Shown: positions 38,501-48,120 of the stretch, piece after piece
Numbering within the stretch: the first letter of the stretch is position 1
Layout: each line of letters opens with the position of its first letter
Assembly: GCA_949358305.1 (NCBI GenBank)
Contig: OX442323.1
Coordinates: 5,332,001 to 5,396,000 of the forward strand
Direction of reading: 5' to 3'
DNA length: 64,000 bases
Origin: Strigamia acuminata
Taxonomy: Eukaryota > Arthropoda > Chilopoda > Geophilomorpha > Linotaeniidae
Made by a program: the position numbers and the translations under genes
Notes under the pieces: generated by a model
Database searches by the model: none
What the model was told of the DNA's origin: nothing
What the model saw: the letters and a program-made list of their open reading frames with translations, nothing else

Positions 38501-39158
38501 CCTGCAGACTGTCTGGCTGTGGGGGAATTGTGTGTGTGTGTGTATAAACCGATATTTTGGTGTAATTCAATATGCTTTAGCGGTTATTTGATCTGAGATT
38601 GAATTAATTCCCAACAGGGCCTCAAAGTCTTTTTCGACTCGACGCACGAAATTGACATAGAGAACAATATGGTTAAAATCAACGGAGCCGAAGAATTGCA
38701 AAACAAACTTTGGTATATCCACGTCGACAATTCCACCTCCCTGGAGACATTCGCCGTGACTAAACAGCCGAACCTGGTGGATATCGATGGTCGTCGACGT
38801 TTCGGCGTGCGCATATTGTTCGATGGCAAAAATGCAGTGATAACGGTAAGTGTTCCGCTGCTCTTCCATGATTCATGAGCCACCTAAGTGCCAAAGGACA
38901 GTGCCGCATAGGATAATAAATCTTTAAGCCTGTGTGGCAACAGCTGTTTGAGGTGTTAAATGTGCTCTCATTAATAATGGTCTCTATTGGTGGCGATGTT
39001 GGCAGGTAACAAATTGGCTGCGTGGTCTTCAATGCGGCTTGTGTGGAAATTTTGATGGCGAGAAGAGCAACGAGTTCATACGATCTGATGGAATGCAAAC
39101 CGCGAATGCCACTGATTTCGCTCGGAGTTATGAACTAAGCGAAGAAAAATGTATTTGA
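26521..39158 (+). CDS. Vg-D: complete vitellogenin paralogue, 1484 aa
   Basis: Fourth family member. Exons: 26521-26557, 26639-26668, 26734-26882, 28066-28221, 28775-28888, 28962-29144, 29208-29365, 30645-30768, 30843-31021, 31083-31251, 31342-31512, 31630-31824, 31893-32110, 32174-32268, 35030-35154, 35214-35330, 35393-35510, 35570-35795, 35843-35973, 36039-36196, 36263-36526, 36583-36780, 36841-36996, 37071-37229, 37348-37642, 37726-37874, 38618-38845, 39006-39158. The sum is 4455 nt, divisible by three. Exon 4 ends at a weak donor (GTGGGA), but its 156-nt length matches Vg-B exon 3 exactly. The extra intron between exons 8 and 9 is not seen in Vg-C. The N-terminus is hydrophobic. The C-terminal von Willebrand D domain starts near residue 1310 and contains [14 protein letters not shown]. 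Introns 3, 4, 7, 14 and 26 are enlarged by mobile DNA; intron 14 holds the copia-MED26 element. Two ATGs (26521, 26524) are possible starts. Confidence 0.9.
26925..27807. mobile_element. CACTA-like non-autonomous element in Vg-D intron 3
   Basis: The left end is cactactagaaat...aggtgta and the right end is its inverse, tacaccct...atttcttgtagtg. Both ends therefore begin CACTAC(A/T)AGAAAT, as in CACTA (En/Spm) termini. Subterminal 'aggtgt'/'acacct' motifs recur many times, also typical of that group. A clean 3-bp duplication was not found, and no transposase is present. Another short element with gtgcattca/tgaatgcgc ends appears nested at about 27185-27492. Confidence 0.6.
28311..28462. repeat. 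Second copy of the hAT-like MITE interior, in Vg-D intron 4
   Basis: Closely matches 21495-21651: cattgggctaactgggctgc at the left and gcccagggcgctga then gtgtaaagacggcc at the right. The left terminus is disturbed by short caatcgcc duplications, and no target duplication is evident. Confidence 0.7.
29974..30270. repeat. Large inverted repeat in Vg-D intron 7
   Basis: Arms of about 80 bp (29974-30055 and 30189-30270) are reverse complements with few mismatches; each includes cagaacatacccgatttcgg or its inverse. The loop is about 130 bp and carries a tgacctaacc run. It is probably a foldback/MITE, and an RNA copy would form a long hairpin. Confidence 0.7.
30416..30476. repeat. hAT-like terminal fragment in Vg-D intron 7
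   Basis: Reads cgacctatccggatttcccg to the end gcagccctg. The reverse complement resembles 37985-38035 (cagggctggactg...gtaccgggaaatctgg). The two are inverted copies of the same element end on either side of the MED26-bearing intron. Confidence 0.6.
32533..32673 (-). repeat. 3' LTR of the copia-MED26 element
   Basis: About 141 bp and collinear with 34598-34762, starting tgaagtgtacgacaatgctt on the plus strand. It lacks about 22 bp present in the other LTR. On the minus strand it is preceded directly by a gagggggt polypurine tract. Confidence 0.85.
32685..32985 (-). pseudogene. Copia reverse transcriptase / RNase H remnant
   Basis: On the minus strand one frame reads [18 protein letters not shown] followed by [16 protein letters not shown] and KTIATPLD. 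These are hallmarks of the C-terminal half of the Ty1/copia reverse transcriptase (RVT_2). After PLD the frame shifts into VDIFTKGL and a KLGL-type end, typical of the copia polyprotein C-terminus. The RNase H core between them is deleted and the upstream catalytic YVDD region is absent. Confidence 0.85.
32986..33063 (-). other. A-rich tract after MED26 (probable captured poly(A) tail)
   Basis: On the minus strand this is almost pure A with scattered T/G. It begins about a dozen bases after an AATAAA (33080-33075) that follows the MED26 stop. This is the expected arrangement for a reverse-transcribed polyadenylated mRNA, later eroded. The copia remnant starts directly beyond it. Confidence 0.7.
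33106..34593 (-). CDS. MED26: MED26-like Mediator subunit, intronless retrocopy inside a copia element
   Basis: Mediator subunit 26 links Mediator to elongation factors and RNA polymerase II in the nucleus. The frame is 495 codons without interruption. Residues about 9-80 form a TFIIS N-terminal domain ([20 protein letters not shown], then [20 protein letters not shown]). A low-complexity Ser/Asn/Lys-rich middle follows. A conserved [14 protein letters not shown] segment lies about two thirds along. The C-terminus is a MED26-type end: [11 protein letters not shown], then [11 protein letters not shown]. The ATG lies in the element's primer binding site, so the first residues (MDPA) are probably element-derived. 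Codons are GC-richer than in the surrounding vitellogenin genes. The LTR upstream supplies a TATA box. The open frame despite diverged LTRs suggests it may be functional. I cannot see whether a parental MED26 exists elsewhere. Confidence 0.85.
   Translation of the reverse strand: MDPARLHCEIVEKLLKALDKDYNVVNMDSVMEVITVLEKMPITKEALERTRLGKYINELRKKTKNELLARRAKKLVRSWQKLILPCDVAALNGERDKERESAPNSLSVPTNKSESPATVNHKVAHVARNRSNSPIRVTSTSTSPALAVGHQGSRPGTPSAFAPKTKLASPEKEKEPTATANSHRLNDLNDNLTRHTQVQSENDNNHFYKHRNAKSNDKVICSSHSLNVDVVAKTNAAKKRLRKENNANVDEGPSVKKTCIGAVLTNGNAETSNDSTRSDEQNETKVPKVSNSKAKAKPKVLGTVKTTAQLIEDLRARNTNASSLLTCPDPDPHPHPDGASGSRPSLVYPRRGANNVLDGDHDMNKTKNEMMEKFLLSSVDGYDNSRSSEIKSDAALGNSNGNGNHVDPVEAIMARLPPLNLDEIVWDDDDVHGTDTEVVTRVVTEDALHRLHADPWQCVNGNFDHEQTFREWHQALSLRSFNNELLHVLPYVNIE
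34585..34597 (-). other. Primer binding site overlapping the MED26 start codon
   Basis: Immediately after the LTR the minus strand reads GGTTATGGACCCA. It differs by one base from GGTTATGGGCCCA, the internal initiator-tRNA-Met complement used by copia-family elements. The ATG at 34593-34591 is the MED26 start. Confidence 0.75.
34598..34762 (-). repeat. 5' LTR of the copia-MED26 element
   Basis: 165 bp, TG..CA ended, starting TGTTGGATTAG on the minus strand as copia LTRs often do. It contains TATATAAAC (TATA box, about 34661-34669 on the plus strand) and AATAAA (about 34637-34642), the usual LTR promoter and polyadenylation elements. Confidence 0.85.
37985..38035. repeat. hAT-like terminal fragment in Vg-D intron 26
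   Basis: Begins cagggctggactg and continues to gtaccgggaaatctgg; inverse copy of 30416-30476. A second inverted ggccagtccag lies at about 38059-38069, so this may be a tiny element of its own. Confidence 0.55.
38225..38405. repeat. Two-copy tandem repeat in Vg-D intron 26
   Basis: A unit of about 92 bp occurs twice, containing cgattaaccgtcgcgcgat, gagcggcgcggtatgaaaag and ttttcaatgctcgtcggtgt. It is CpG-rich against AT-rich surroundings. Related gcgat(g/t)aa(a/g) motifs precede it from about 38150. Confidence 0.75.
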
Positions 39159-39184
39159 TAAGTGTAATGAATTTTGAAGCTCCT

Positions 39185-39190
39185 AATAAA
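39185..39190 (+). terminator. Vg-D polyadenylation signal
   Basis: AATAAA lies 27 bp after the Vg-D stop codon. Confidence 0.7.
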
Positions 39191-39308
39191 CACAACCTTT
39201 ATATCCGTGCCAATAACATCCATCGTAGAATCTTTTTGACCGCGATTAATGGAGGATAAGGTAATGAATTGTGTCGTGGTTTGCTTCTTTTTGTCTTTGG
39301 TAATGGTA

Positions 39309-39880
39309 GCGCATTCAGAAATTAAAATATTTTGTGTTTTACTTCAATTTTAAAGCAAAAATGACATCATTTCATGTCGCGCATTCAGAAATTAAAATAT
39401 TTTGTGTTTTACTCTCGGTTTTACTTCAATTTTAAAGCAAAAATGACATCATTTCCTGTCGCGCATTCAGAAATTAAAATATTTTGTGTTTTACTTCAAT
39501 TTTAAAGCAAAAATGACATTATTTCCTGTCGCGCATTCAGAAATTAAAATATTTTGTGTTTTACTTCAATTTTAAAGCAAAAATGACATCATTTTCTGTC
39601 GCGCATTCAGAAATTAAAATATTTTGTGTTTTACTTCAATTTTAAAGCAAAAATGACATCATTTCCTGTCGCGCATTCAGAAATTAAAATATTTTGTGTT
39701 TTACTTCAATTTTAAAGCAAAAATGACATCATTTTCTGTCGCGCATTCAGAAATTAAAATATTTTGTGTTTTACTTCAATTTTAAAGCAAAAATGACATC
39801 ATTTCCTGTCGCGCATTCAAAAATTAAAATATTTTGTGTTTTACTTCAATTTTAAAGCAAAAATGACATCATTTCCTGTC
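39309..39880. repeat. 70-bp tandem repeat array, eight units
   Basis: Units begin gcgcattcagaaattaaaat and end gacatcatttcctgtc. There are eight near-identical copies, and the second contains an 11-bp insertion (ctcggttttac-like). The array starts about 150 bp after Vg-D and is noncoding. Confidence 0.95.
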
Positions 39881-41570
39881 CGACTTATTAAATTAAACTA
39901 TATTCATCATTTAATGAATTTTGACACTACTGGAGGTGCGAAGAGATAAAAGTTTGGGGAAAATGGGGAAAATATCATTCTTAATGTAGAATTTAAACCG
40001 ACAGATTCTTTTGTCTTGTCTAGAAAGCGTTTATTAGTGCGACACTTAATTACAAGTGGCAGTGGAGGATTTGGGGTCCCTAGACACCACAAATTTACCA
40101 CAACCGCATGACAGGCCTGACCCATTAAGAATTATGCTCTCATTAATATTGATTGCCGATTTTGCAAGCGTGTGTTTAAATTTATATTAAAATTTGGATT
40201 TGTAAAAAATTAAAATAATTTTAATTTATTTTTTTTTTTAAATTTTTTTTTCTGGTTTTTTCGGTTTAGGAGGTGGACATTTGCGAGTAATAAATCATAT
40301 GAGTAAAAAACATGCGAAAAAATGCAAGTTAACATTCTTTTCAGATGATGATGATACTATCTGCGAGTTAATTGCTCAAACACAATTAACGATTTACTGT
40401 GCAATTTTCTCTCCTGCTGCTTATGCTACTCAACAATATTAATGCTTTCAACGGGGAGAGAGTAAAAGAATTCTTTGAATTCTTTAATTTGAGTTATAAG
40501 AATTTAGAGATGAGAAGAAGCGAAAAATGCAATAAGTATTTTATTTTAAGGAATGTAAACAATCTTGTGGTGGATTTTAGTTTCTTTTTTCTTTTTTTTT
40601 TAATTATTTTTTGTTTACAATTTGTAAGAAAAAAATTGTTTGGCCGAATTCCTTGGCACAGTTGCTGATTAGTGAATTTTGCTAAACTAATTTGCTCACA
40701 AAGATATACACACTGCACACCAAGGTGGACAGCAATTTCCATCGAATTACATGTGTGTGTAATTCGAAAATTCGCAAATTGAGTTTACATAAATTATTTC
40801 GATTAAATAAAAACAAGAGTAAGGCCTAAATTCGATTTAAAATGATTAAATATAATTTTATTTTGGAAACAACGAATATATTTAGCTTAAAGATGATGAT
40901 ATGTTCAATTATCTTGGTTTTTTCGGTCTCGTAGACTGAGATAAAATCAATATTTTTCATTTTTCATTTTATCTTTTATACAAAGGGGAATGTAACGGAC
41001 GAGGAAAATTTTTTCTGTTGTGGGCATTAAGAGGAAAAAGAAATTCTCTCAATCACACGTAGCTTTCATCGGTAATGCGATGAGAGTGTTGTCTACAAAG
41101 AGAGTGTGTTTGCTTTTTCTCCTTTCTCACCCGCCCAATTCCGATAACAGAAATAATTCACGAAAGAAATATATATATATTTTATTATTTCGAATTCAGT
41201 GTTACAGAAATTTAATTTTCTTTTAGCTCACCAGAGCGCGTTTAACCATCTCGCGCAGGCGCAATTTGAAAATCAGAACGAAGATGGAGTCTTTCTTCTT
41301 TGTTTACGCGTGCAAGTCATAAAATATCATTTAAAATGTCATTTGGACGTTTTCTGCCGGTGATGCATGAAAAATACATAAAAAAGAGACTTCGATCTGC
41401 GGATTTAAGACGGTGATTGATAATTTTTATGCCGTATGTGGTAGAGAGAGAGAGATAGAGAGAGGGGGAATCTTCAAGTCGTATTTCTACTTGCCATTTG
41501 CAACAGTGAGATGGTGGAAAAAGTTTCGATTTGCTCAAGGAGGCTGTAACAAAAAAATACTCGTTTGCAG
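39881..41570. other. Noncoding region downstream of Vg-D
   Basis: No convincing exon. Possible signal-peptide-like frames near 40400 start at GTG, not ATG, and have no supported continuation. AT-rich microsatellites occur (40230-40255, 41170-41182). Confidence 0.4.
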
Positions 41571-42925
41571 TCATGCGTCAAATTGCAGTGAAGGAGTTGG
41601 CCAATTTTGTCGAACGCAAAGAAATTGGGCCCGAAATAAATCACAAGTATAAAGCCGCCATTACGTTGTTTATTATTTATTTATTTTTCAAAAAATTCAA
41701 TATTATGCGTTTCATTTTGCAGATTATCCCTACACAAATTAGGAATTTTCAATGCGGATTTGGACTCGAATTTCGTGGAAGTTTGATCGTGTTCCTGCGG
41801 TCGCCCGTATAGTCCATGTTCATCGATTGCTGGCTGAAGAACCCCGGGTTAAAATGCTGGATGTTTATTCTACGTTGATTGCACAGTCTGCATATCTATG
41901 CCATAGGTACATGCAGGGACCTTTAATTCACCGAATCTCGGGGTCATTTTATTGATTGCAGTAATTTATATTAAAAAAAAATATATATATATATAAATTA
42001 AAATATTAAAATGAACTCGGCGAGCACAAAAATTGATGTTATTTCGCTGTGGAACGACAAAAAAATATAAATACCGGGTTTTATATGAAAAATGTCGTTA
42101 TATGAGTGAAATACGAGGAATTTTTACATTTTTTCTTGAAGAGAACATTCTTCCGTGGTTAAAAATTCATTTCGCATGAATTTGTTTACGCAGAAAAAAA
42201 GAACATTTTGTGTATTTTTGAAGAAAAACAACTTAAAGCGGATTTTAATTCGCTTTAACTTGTTTTTATTTCATATAAAATGTATGTATTGTACGAAAGA
42301 AGAAAGAAATATATAAACCATATATTATTAGACTAGATTAAGGGAGTCGTTTCTCATTTCGAAGACGGAGGAGAAGAAAAAGAGCGTTTGGAAGCCCGAA
42401 GAAATTTGATTTCCAGATAATAGTCGAAACTTGACGAGAGAATTGGCCATGAAGGCGGTGGGGGTATCATTTTTGCCAAATCCGTACTTGGAATTCGTAA
42501 TTTAAAACTGAATTGTTTCAGTTTGAGCAAATGTGTGTCGAGTAAAATGTAAATGACTCGACACTTTTTCTCATCTCTCTCTCTCTCTGCACTTTATGAG
42601 AATTAATAAGTTGAGATATTTGACAGCTTGTTAATCTAAAAATTCTTGAATTTAAACGACATTTATTAAATTTTGACAAATTCATTAAGTGACATATTTA
42701 TTAAAAATATTTTATTTTATTTCTTTTATTTTTTTATATTGAAAAACAATTTACTTGGAAAATAAAATCAACACACTCCAATGACATTTCTAGCTCTGGA
42801 ATCAATATATTTTTCAATATTTCCGTAATCCTTATTTGCTTTTTCCTCTACAGTTCATCAACATGGGCAATCAAGACTGCATCCGATTTCTTGCAACTGA
42901 TCGCGTTCTCTCATCTCGTTCGAAG
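41571..42925 (+). pseudogene. Probable vitellogenin-like relic (four exon-like segments)
   Basis: Four segments are bounded by AG..GT: 41571-41646, 41723-41906, 42417-42496 and 42854-42925. The first reads MRQIAVKELANFVERKEIGP. The second, after a frame change, reads HRLLAEEPRVKMLDVYSTLI. It aligns by eye with the helical-domain exon of Vg-B (NEEPSEQVASYIVSTM) and that of Vg-D. The third reads LTRELAMKAV, resembling Vg-D exon 14 ([10 protein letters not shown]). The fourth (FINMGNQDCIRFL) is weakly like the following Vg-B exon. Order and spacing match the family, but frames do not join and both ends are missing. A remote lipid-transfer relative cannot be excluded. Confidence 0.45.
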
Positions 42926-43466
42926 GTACGTGATATCAATTTTCAATTTCTGCATTTTTTTTTTTTTTTTTGGAAAAATTCACATTTAATGAAAATTTTT
43001 ATTTTTTTTTTATTTCTGGGAATTCATTTGAGCATTGTTTATGGGGTGTATTGTAATTTCAAATTGATTTCTAGCGTGATATATGTAAATGGAGTTGAGA
43101 TTGAGTTAGGCGATATAAATCAAAGTTTCATTTATAGCTGCAAGTTGTGGTCTATGTTTGAGTGTATTGGTTGATCGAATCAACATCAATCTTGCGAGTG
43201 GTTATAAAAGTTTACATTTTGGTTGTCGTGTTTACTTTAATTAGCTTTGGTGCACGTCTATTTTAATTAGGATTTGGTTTTAGAATATTTAGTTTAATTA
43301 ATGTTTCTTATGAATTTTACAGTAGGTTAAATCAAAATTTAAATTGATTGGGTTATCAGTCGAAAAGTTGAAGGGAGAGTTGAAATGGTGACTGGATCTG
43401 TGTAGAGGTGGGGCCAAGGGTTTTCTGCATCTGAAGGAATGTCGTCTCAGCGGGGGAAAATTAATG
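42926..43466. other. Noncoding spacer
   Basis: Nothing recognised apart from AT-rich sequence. Confidence 0.4.
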
Positions 43467-43474
43467 TTTTAGAG

Positions 43475-44182
43475 CAGGGGTTCCCAAACTTTTTAGCATC
43501 GCGCCCCATTTTTAAGCAAGGCGATCTTCCGCGCCCCACTCGGTTAGCGTCATTTTAGCGACGCTCATTTTAGCGAAAAGTCCCATTTTAGCGAACATGT
43601 CATTTTAGCGACGCTACACGATAAAAAAGTGGTTTTCATCAAAAAACCAGTAAGGTTAGGTTCGCGGGGGGTCAAGGGGGGGCGCAGCCCCCCCTTGTTA
43701 GCCCTTCTTAGGAATTAAACCTAGGTTTTTGTGTCGCTAAAATGCCATGTTCGCTAAAATGGGACTTTTTCGCTAAAATGAGCGTCGCTAAAATGATGGA
43801 GATCCGCCCCACTTCATCTACCGGTGCATTAAATTTTTCAAAAATGAACTACTAAAAAGAAAAAAGAAATTTTTATATAATATTGCATACAATTTTATAC
43901 AATTTTACATATAATTTTATGAGCATGGAGGCTTATTTATTAGCCATTTATCCATAATAGAATTGAGCACACAAACTGAAATGGATTTGAATTTGGCAGT
44001 TGTGTATTGTCTAGATAGAATAGACTCTTCTAGACGACAAGACAAGTGCACTCTTCTAGGGGGAGGGCATCATGTCTATAAGTTAGTTTGATTGTTAAAT
44101 TTAAAAAAAAAAAAAATTTTTGTGAGCGATGCGTTGCGCCCCACCAGAAATCAGCTCGCGCCTCACCGTTTGGGAAACGCTG
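43475..44182. mobile_element. hAT-like MITE with exact 8-bp target duplication
   Basis: It starts caggggttcccaaac and ends gtttgggaaacgctg, an imperfect inverted repeat of about 15 bp. The octamer ttttagag lies on both sides (43467-43474, 44183-44190), the hAT signature. It belongs to the same family as the element at 2582-2852. A second element is inserted within it at 43541-43804. Confidence 0.88.
43541..43804. mobile_element. Foldback element nested in the hAT-like MITE
   Basis: 264 bp with inverted arms of about 65 bp. Each arm is a string of cattttagcg(a)-type units on the left and cgctaaaatg units on the right. The centre carries a C/G hairpin (gggggg...cccccc). The host sequence cgccccact is duplicated on both sides (43532-43540, 43805-43813). 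A 9-bp duplication with long repetitive arms fits foldback or Mutator-like elements. Confidence 0.82.
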
Positions 44183-44299
44183 TTTTAGAGAGAAGTGATG
44201 TATTTTTGAGTGCAAAAGTTAATTTTTTAGATTCAAAATGCATTTTCATGTGCAAAAATGAATTTTTAGACCAAATTTTGGTGTGCAATAGTTTAATTT

Positions 44300-44660
44300 T
44301 AGATGCAAACATTTATTTTTAGATGCAAACATTTATTTTTAGATGCAAACATTTATTTTTAGATGCAAGCATTTATTTTTAGATGCAAGCATTTATTTTT
44401 AGATGCAAGCATTTATTTTTGGATGCAAATTTTGTTTTTGGATGCAAGCATTTATTTTTAGATGCAAAATTTCATTTTTTGATGCAAAATTTCGTTTTTT
44501 GATGCAAAATTTCGTTTTTTGATGCAAAATTTCGTTTTTTGATGCAAAATTTCGTTTTTTGATGCAAAATTTCGTTTTTTGATGCAAAATTTCGTTTTTA
44601 GATGCAAACTTTTATTTTTAGATGCAAACTTTTATTTTTAGATGCAAAATTTTATTTTTA
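44300..44660. repeat. 20-bp tandem satellite
   Basis: About 17-18 units of 20 bp, alternating between gatgcaaacatttattttta-like and gatgcaaaatttcgtttttt-like variants. The variants occur in blocks, which indicates local duplication of sub-arrays. Confidence 0.93.
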
Positions 44661-44692
44661 AATGCAAAATTTTATTTTTGGTGTAAAAATGC

Positions 44693-45113
44693 ATTATTTT
44701 GGTGCCAAAATCCACTATTTTGGTGCAAAAATTCACTATTTTGGTGTAAAAATTCACTATTTTGGTGCAAAAATTCACTATTTTGGTGCAAAAATTCACT
44801 ATTTTGGTGCAAAAATTCACTATTTTGGTGCCAAAATTCACTATTTTGGTGCCAAAATTCACTATTTTGGTGCCAAAATTCACTATTTTGGTGCCAAAAT
44901 TCACTATTTTGGTGCCAAAATTCACTATTTTGGTGCCAAAATTCACTATTTTGGTGCCAAAATTCACTATTTTGGTGCCAAAATTCACTATTTTGGTGCA
45001 AAAATTCACTATTTTGGTGCAAAAATTCACTATTTTGGTGCAAAAATTCACTATTTTGGTGCAAAAATTCACTATTTTGGTGCAAAAATTCACTATTTTG
45101 GTGCAAAAAGTAA
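44693..45113. repeat. 21-bp tandem satellite
   Basis: About 20 units of 21 bp built on ttcactattttggtgcaaaa. An internal block of about eight units has gccaaaa and the flanks have gcaaaaa. Because the period is a multiple of three and the unit lacks stops, most frames stay open for 140-170 codons on both strands. These are not genes. Confidence 0.95.
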
Positions 45114-47705
45114 TTTTTTGGTCAAAACATTCACTTTATGGTGCAAAAAATATTTATTTTGCAAAAAATAAACGCGAAAATATCATATTTAGACCAATTT
45201 CTAGACATAATCACTATAAAACTACGGAAAGCCTCCTTTTATAATTTGTTGTTATAAAACGGGGCTTTAATTATGTCCAATATCCCAACCCGGTCGAGTA
45301 ATGTGTGATTTGCACTCGACAGTCTTCCACCGTACATCTTAGGACTACAAGGCTGATATTACACATTTGAGTGGGCCATTCGCAAACTGCATTTTTAATA
45401 CCATAGCATCACGACAGAATGCTTATTGCGTAGTATTGATCCCAATGTCTCGTCAGCACAAGAAAAATCCCCTGACTTACTTGTTAGACTGTAAAGATAT
45501 AATCTGCGTAATCAAACTACAAAAACATGCCATAAGTGGCATCGCTTACAAACAATGATTGCCGAGATATTCACAGAACGTTTTGATGGCGCATCCGAGC
45601 TGTGTTTACACGGTGTGTATTTGGTCTTTCAGATACTCAGCGTGAAACCCCCTCGTGACTTTATTTTGTTTGTTTTAGGTTTAAACAAATTGGAAATATG
45701 TTTCTACGAGGAAAGGGTTGCTATTTGCATATGTGCAAGTTCACATAATATCGTAATTGAACATGTCGGTGGAAGTTGGGAATAAATATGGACAATTTTT
45801 TTTTATTTTTATTTTTTTTATTTTTATTTTTTTTTGAGTTGATGAAACACAATATTTTATTCACGATAATTGTAGATGGGAGGTAATTGGAAATTAGACG
45901 GAATCTCTTGGGGAAGACATTATAGAGGTAATGGGAATGGAATTTAACGGGTGTGGTGGAAAAAATTAATTTTTTTGCATTATTTTTGCATGTAAAAGTA
46001 ATGTGGTGGCTCGTTGGTGCGAATGGGGGTTTGCGGAGTAATATCGGAGCGAATTCACGAGTAGTTATTTGGTTTGAATACCCGAAAGAGTTTGAACTGG
46101 TCCCCCGAGTAAAAATCAAATTTAATTAATTTCAGAGTTAAAAGAACTGCGAGCGCCGTTGCTAATTTAATCAATACAATTGAATTAATTACTAGGCATA
46201 TATATCTTGGCGGTAACAAAAAGAAAATTTTTTTTTTTTTAAATTTATTTAATTAATTGATTGGAATTAGACATAAAGATCAAGTGCTATTTCATCACAT
46301 TTGTGTTAAAGTTTAAAAATTTTGAATAAAAAATTTTAAATTTAAATATGATTAATGTGACAAGTGAGTGACGGGTAGATAATCCGACTTTTATCTGCGA
46401 CGTGAAATGTCTAAATAAATCCACCCGTTGAAAGATACACACTCGAAACAAGTAATTTTTATGTCCGATCTTTGAATATAAATATTTTAAAGTTGCAATT
46501 GCACGAGGAGGAAGGAAAAAGGGAAAGTAAAATAAAAAAAATAAAAAATTCACGAATTTCACACAACAACAAGCTTTAAGGGGCAGCAATTCACGTTTTA
46601 AAATTTGATTCAAAGCCAGAACACGTCAGGAAGAGATTGAAAAACGATGATGAATGACTTAAGAAACTACGCCGTGAATTACAAAGGGCAAAAACTTTCT
46701 TTATTTTTATTCATCTCTTGTTTATTTATTTATTTATTTATTTATTTATTTTATATCGGGAACAGTGCACATAATAATAATTTTGAAAATAAATAAATCC
46801 TAAATCTAATAATAACATGGCGTGTTGCAACCATAGCACCTTTTCAGGTGCTTTAAAACTGACGTAATCATTATTGCAGCTTGAAGAGAAATTAAAGGCA
46901 CGCACAAATGGATTCCCATTTCCAAACCACGGCAAGAATTTCGAGATGAATTTAGCGAGTAATTAATTTTTCATTTTTAGCGGAAAAAGGAGAAAAACGA
47001 AGCGGTTGGGGGTAAGTACGCTAACTTTTTTAATTTCACTTAATTAAGCGGGAATAAATGTAGAAATGAAAATAAAATAAAAACAGGCAAATTAAAGGGT
47101 GTAAAAGGGGCTTTTCTACTTATCAAACATCATTGGAGCGAGAGTAATTAGATGTTGTGTTTTTAATCCTGCGAGAGCAACATTAATCGCGGAGTTTATG
47201 GGCGGCCGTAATTCGTTTGGCAACTGCGTGTCCATCGAGTGGATTGAACGCGTATCTTTTTCTTGGCTAGTTCGGTGTAAATGCGAGCAGACTTTGATGA
47301 GGAGTTATTTTCAGATAGCGGCCACGCTTTCCTCGTTGAGCAGCTGCTAATAATTTGAAGGCGCTTGATCCTCTTGCTTTGCACTGCTTTTCGGACTCGA
47401 GGTATAGCTCCGTAAGCCTAATGAGGCGCAAATAAAAGCCGCACTTAATTTATGGATCAAACAATTTGGGAAAAGGACGCTGACTCAAGCCAGGCGGAGG
47501 AATTTACTTGGGGGAATTAAATCGAGTAAATTAACTTAACTCTTACGACTTGAATTACACCCGCTTGTTGTACACCACCTTTTTCAAATTTATTAAATTT
47601 AATGATGCTCGACTCGTAAAAGCTCGACTCGGCTTTGCAAAAAATTATTTTCAAATAGTAAACCTCGCGTGGTTTAGTCTTAAGTGCCCGATTACCCGCA
47701 AAGTG
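45114..47705. other. Noncoding region
   Basis: No supported exon, RNA gene or complete element. AT-rich, with simple tattt runs near 45800-45835 and a tatttatt microsatellite near 46720-46750. Confidence 0.45.
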
Positions 47706-48120
47706 CACCAGGGGGCCCCCCCATGGCTCGGGGACCCCGGGTTTTAATATTTAAAAGGCGAAAAAGCGTTTATTAGTTTTGAAATGTCGACCAAGGGGCT
47801 CAGGGGCCTCGGGTTTCGTTTTTGGTCATGTTAAAAGTGTGATTTTAGGGGGCCCCCAAGGTTCAGGGACCCCGGAGTTTATTTTTGGTCGTGCACAAAG
47901 TGTGATTTTAGGGGCCCCTTCAAGGTTCAGGGGCCCCGGGTTTCAAAAAGTGATTTTTTTCGTTTGAAAAGTTGAATTTAAAAATTTTGACCGGGGGCAG
48001 CGGGTTGAGAAGGTGCAATTTTTCCACCTGAAGTGGTCCGATTTTACGTGAAAAGTCGCATTTATTAATTTATAAATTTGGACCAGGGGGCCTGCAAAGT
48101 GCACGTGCTGGGGGCCCCCC
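47706..48120. repeat. Degenerate GC-rich tandem repeat
   Basis: Four to five diverged units of about 60-70 bp. Each combines agtgtgattttaggggcccc, aaggttcaggggcccc and a gggttt tail, with ggtcg(t/a)-type linkers. The run of ggggcccc palindromes is conspicuous against AT-rich DNA. Confidence 0.65.

Noticed and set aside
40399-40530. Signal-peptide-like frame MQFSLLLLMLLNN
   Set aside because: The start is GTG, not ATG, there is no TATA or downstream exon in phase, and the sequence is low-complexity.
44622-45244. Several 140-170-codon open frames on both strands
   Set aside because: They run through the 21-bp satellite, whose period is divisible by three and whose unit has no stop in most frames; this is an artefact of repeat structure.
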